Assembly (NCBI GenBank): GCA_035292425.1 | Contig: DATDQD010000230.1 | Coordinates: 1 to 5,719 of the forward strand | DNA: 5,719 nt | Direction of reading: 5' to 3' | Origin: SZUA-254 sp035292425 | Lineage (GTDB): Bacteria; Bacteroidota; Ignavibacteria; UBA10030; SZUA-254 | In this document: positions 5,123 to 5,719 of the stretch, in pieces | Layout of the letters: each line of letters opens with the position of its first letter | Numbering within the stretch: the stretch's first letter is position 1 | Made by a program: the position numbers and the translations under genes | Notes under the pieces: generated by a model | The model's database searches: none | What the model was told of the DNA's origin: nothing | What the model saw: only the letters and a program-made list of their open reading frames with translations

Positions 5123-5719
5123 ATGTCTTCAAATAGTCTGGCAGCCATTGTCGGCGTCGGGATTACCAAGCACGGTTTTTTCCCAAAGTGGGGCTGGAAG
5201 AAGATGGTCGTCGAGTCCTGTTACGATGCGTTGAAGGACGCCAAGATGGACCCGGGAATGATCGAAGCGGGCTTCCTCTCGGTCACTGCGCCGGAAATCG
5301 AAGAACAGCAGAACATGGGCGCAGTTGCCGCGGATGAGCTTGGAATGGCTCCTGCCGGTTTTGCGCAAATAGTGAGTGCCTGCGCCGGGGGCGGAGTAGG
5401 GCTGCAGTATGCCGTCCAGGCGATCATGTCCGGACGTTGCAGCCGCGCGCTCGTTGTCGGGGTCGAGAAAATTTCGGACTGCACCTCTACCAGTGAAGTT
5501 CTCCTGGGCAACCTGGATGTCGAGTTCGAGTACCCGCTGGGGTATGACTACGTCGATATCATGGCCTTGATGCAGACTCGTTACATGAGTAAATACGGGG
5601 CTTCGTTGGAGTCGTTTGCCCAGTTTGCCGTTCAGGACCGGTGGTACGCCTGTCGAAATTCCAAAGCCGTCGATAACAAACGTCCACCGATATCGGTCGA
5701 TGACGTATTGGGGTCTCCG
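5123..5719 (+). CDS. Thiolase-family protein, N-terminal part (truncated by window edge)
   Basis: The frame is open from ATG 5123 to the window end, 199 codons with no stop. The start AAIVGVGITKHG (7-18) and the nucleophile region IVSACAGGGVGLQ (83-95) mark a thiolase of the SCP-x/archaeal acetyl-CoA acetyltransferase type. Cys87 is at the usual place, followed by GRCSRALVVGVEKIS (104-118). The His and second Cys motifs are beyond the edge, roughly another 190 residues. The gene follows the HMGCS-like stop by 16 bases, with AGGAGG at 5106-5111 (11 bases from the ATG) and a closer AGAAGG at 5115-5120. Likely role: thiolytic cleavage of a beta-ketoacyl-CoA, or the reverse condensation, with the DUF35 protein as partner. 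BbsB-like and acetoacetyl-CoA thiolase-like functions cannot be separated from the visible half. Confidence 0.9.
   Translation, partial: MSSNSLAAIVGVGITKHGFFPKWGWKKMVVESCYDALKDAKMDPGMIEAGFLSVTAPEIEEQQNMGAVAADELGMAPAGFAQIVSACAGGGVGLQYAVQAIMSGRCSRALVVGVEKISDCTSTSEVLLGNLDVEFEYPLGYDYVDIMALMQTRYMSKYGASLESFAQFAVQDRWYACRNSKAVDNKRPPISVDDVLGSP

Noticed and set aside
4399..5169. Minus-strand open frame of 256 codons
   Set aside because: Opposite the HMGCS-like gene, which carries unmistakable family signatures; no motif in the antisense product.
4030..5719. Mevalonate pathway (active HMG-CoA synthase plus acetoacetyl-CoA thiolase)
   Set aside because: The HMGCS-like protein lacks the Glu, Cys and His needed for the reaction, and the upstream dehydratase and SDR have no role in that pathway.

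Overview
The window reads as accessory DNA from an anaerobic bacterium. Gene types and sequence style suggest a Desulfobacterota (former Deltaproteobacteria) or similar syntrophic or sulfate/metal-reducing lineage. This is an inference from an oxygen-sensitive AbfD-type [4Fe-4S]/FAD dehydratase next to a DUF35/HMG-CoA-synthase-like/thiolase module; no taxonomic marker is present.

Layout. Positions 1-671 (minus strand) hold the N-terminal part of an IS1634-family (IS4-like DDE) transposase, cut by the window start. The insertion-sequence end probably lies near 735. Positions 736-1145 contain no convincing gene. They hold short inverted repeats, a possible remnant ORF, an AT-rich inverted repeat at 1004-1035 and a good sigma-54-like -24/-12 element at 1071-1086. 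From 1146 to the window end, five genes run in the same direction with small gaps and good ribosome binding sites. They are an AbfD/HpaB-superfamily dehydratase (1146-2663), a short-chain dehydrogenase (2695-3501), a Zn-ribbon/OB-fold DUF35 protein (true start 3586, not 3571; end 4026), an HMG-CoA-synthase-fold protein (4030-5106) and the N-terminal half of a thiolase (5123 to the edge).

How the genes may work together. The set looks like a CoA-thioester pathway: radical dehydration or isomerisation of a hydroxyacyl-CoA, oxidation of a beta-hydroxyacyl-CoA by the SDR, then C-C bond cleavage or formation by the thiolase. DUF35 (and HMGCS) partners of thiolases are known from archaeal mevalonate synthesis and from BbsAB of anaerobic toluene degradation. 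The most striking point is that the HMGCS-like protein keeps the family framework but has lost all three catalytic residues (Glu to Gln81, Cys to Gly113, His to Gln239). The thiolase keeps its nucleophilic cysteine (Cys87). A catalytically dead HMGCS acting as partner or scaffold of a thiolase is the best candidate here for something undescribed. The substrate cannot be read from the sequence.
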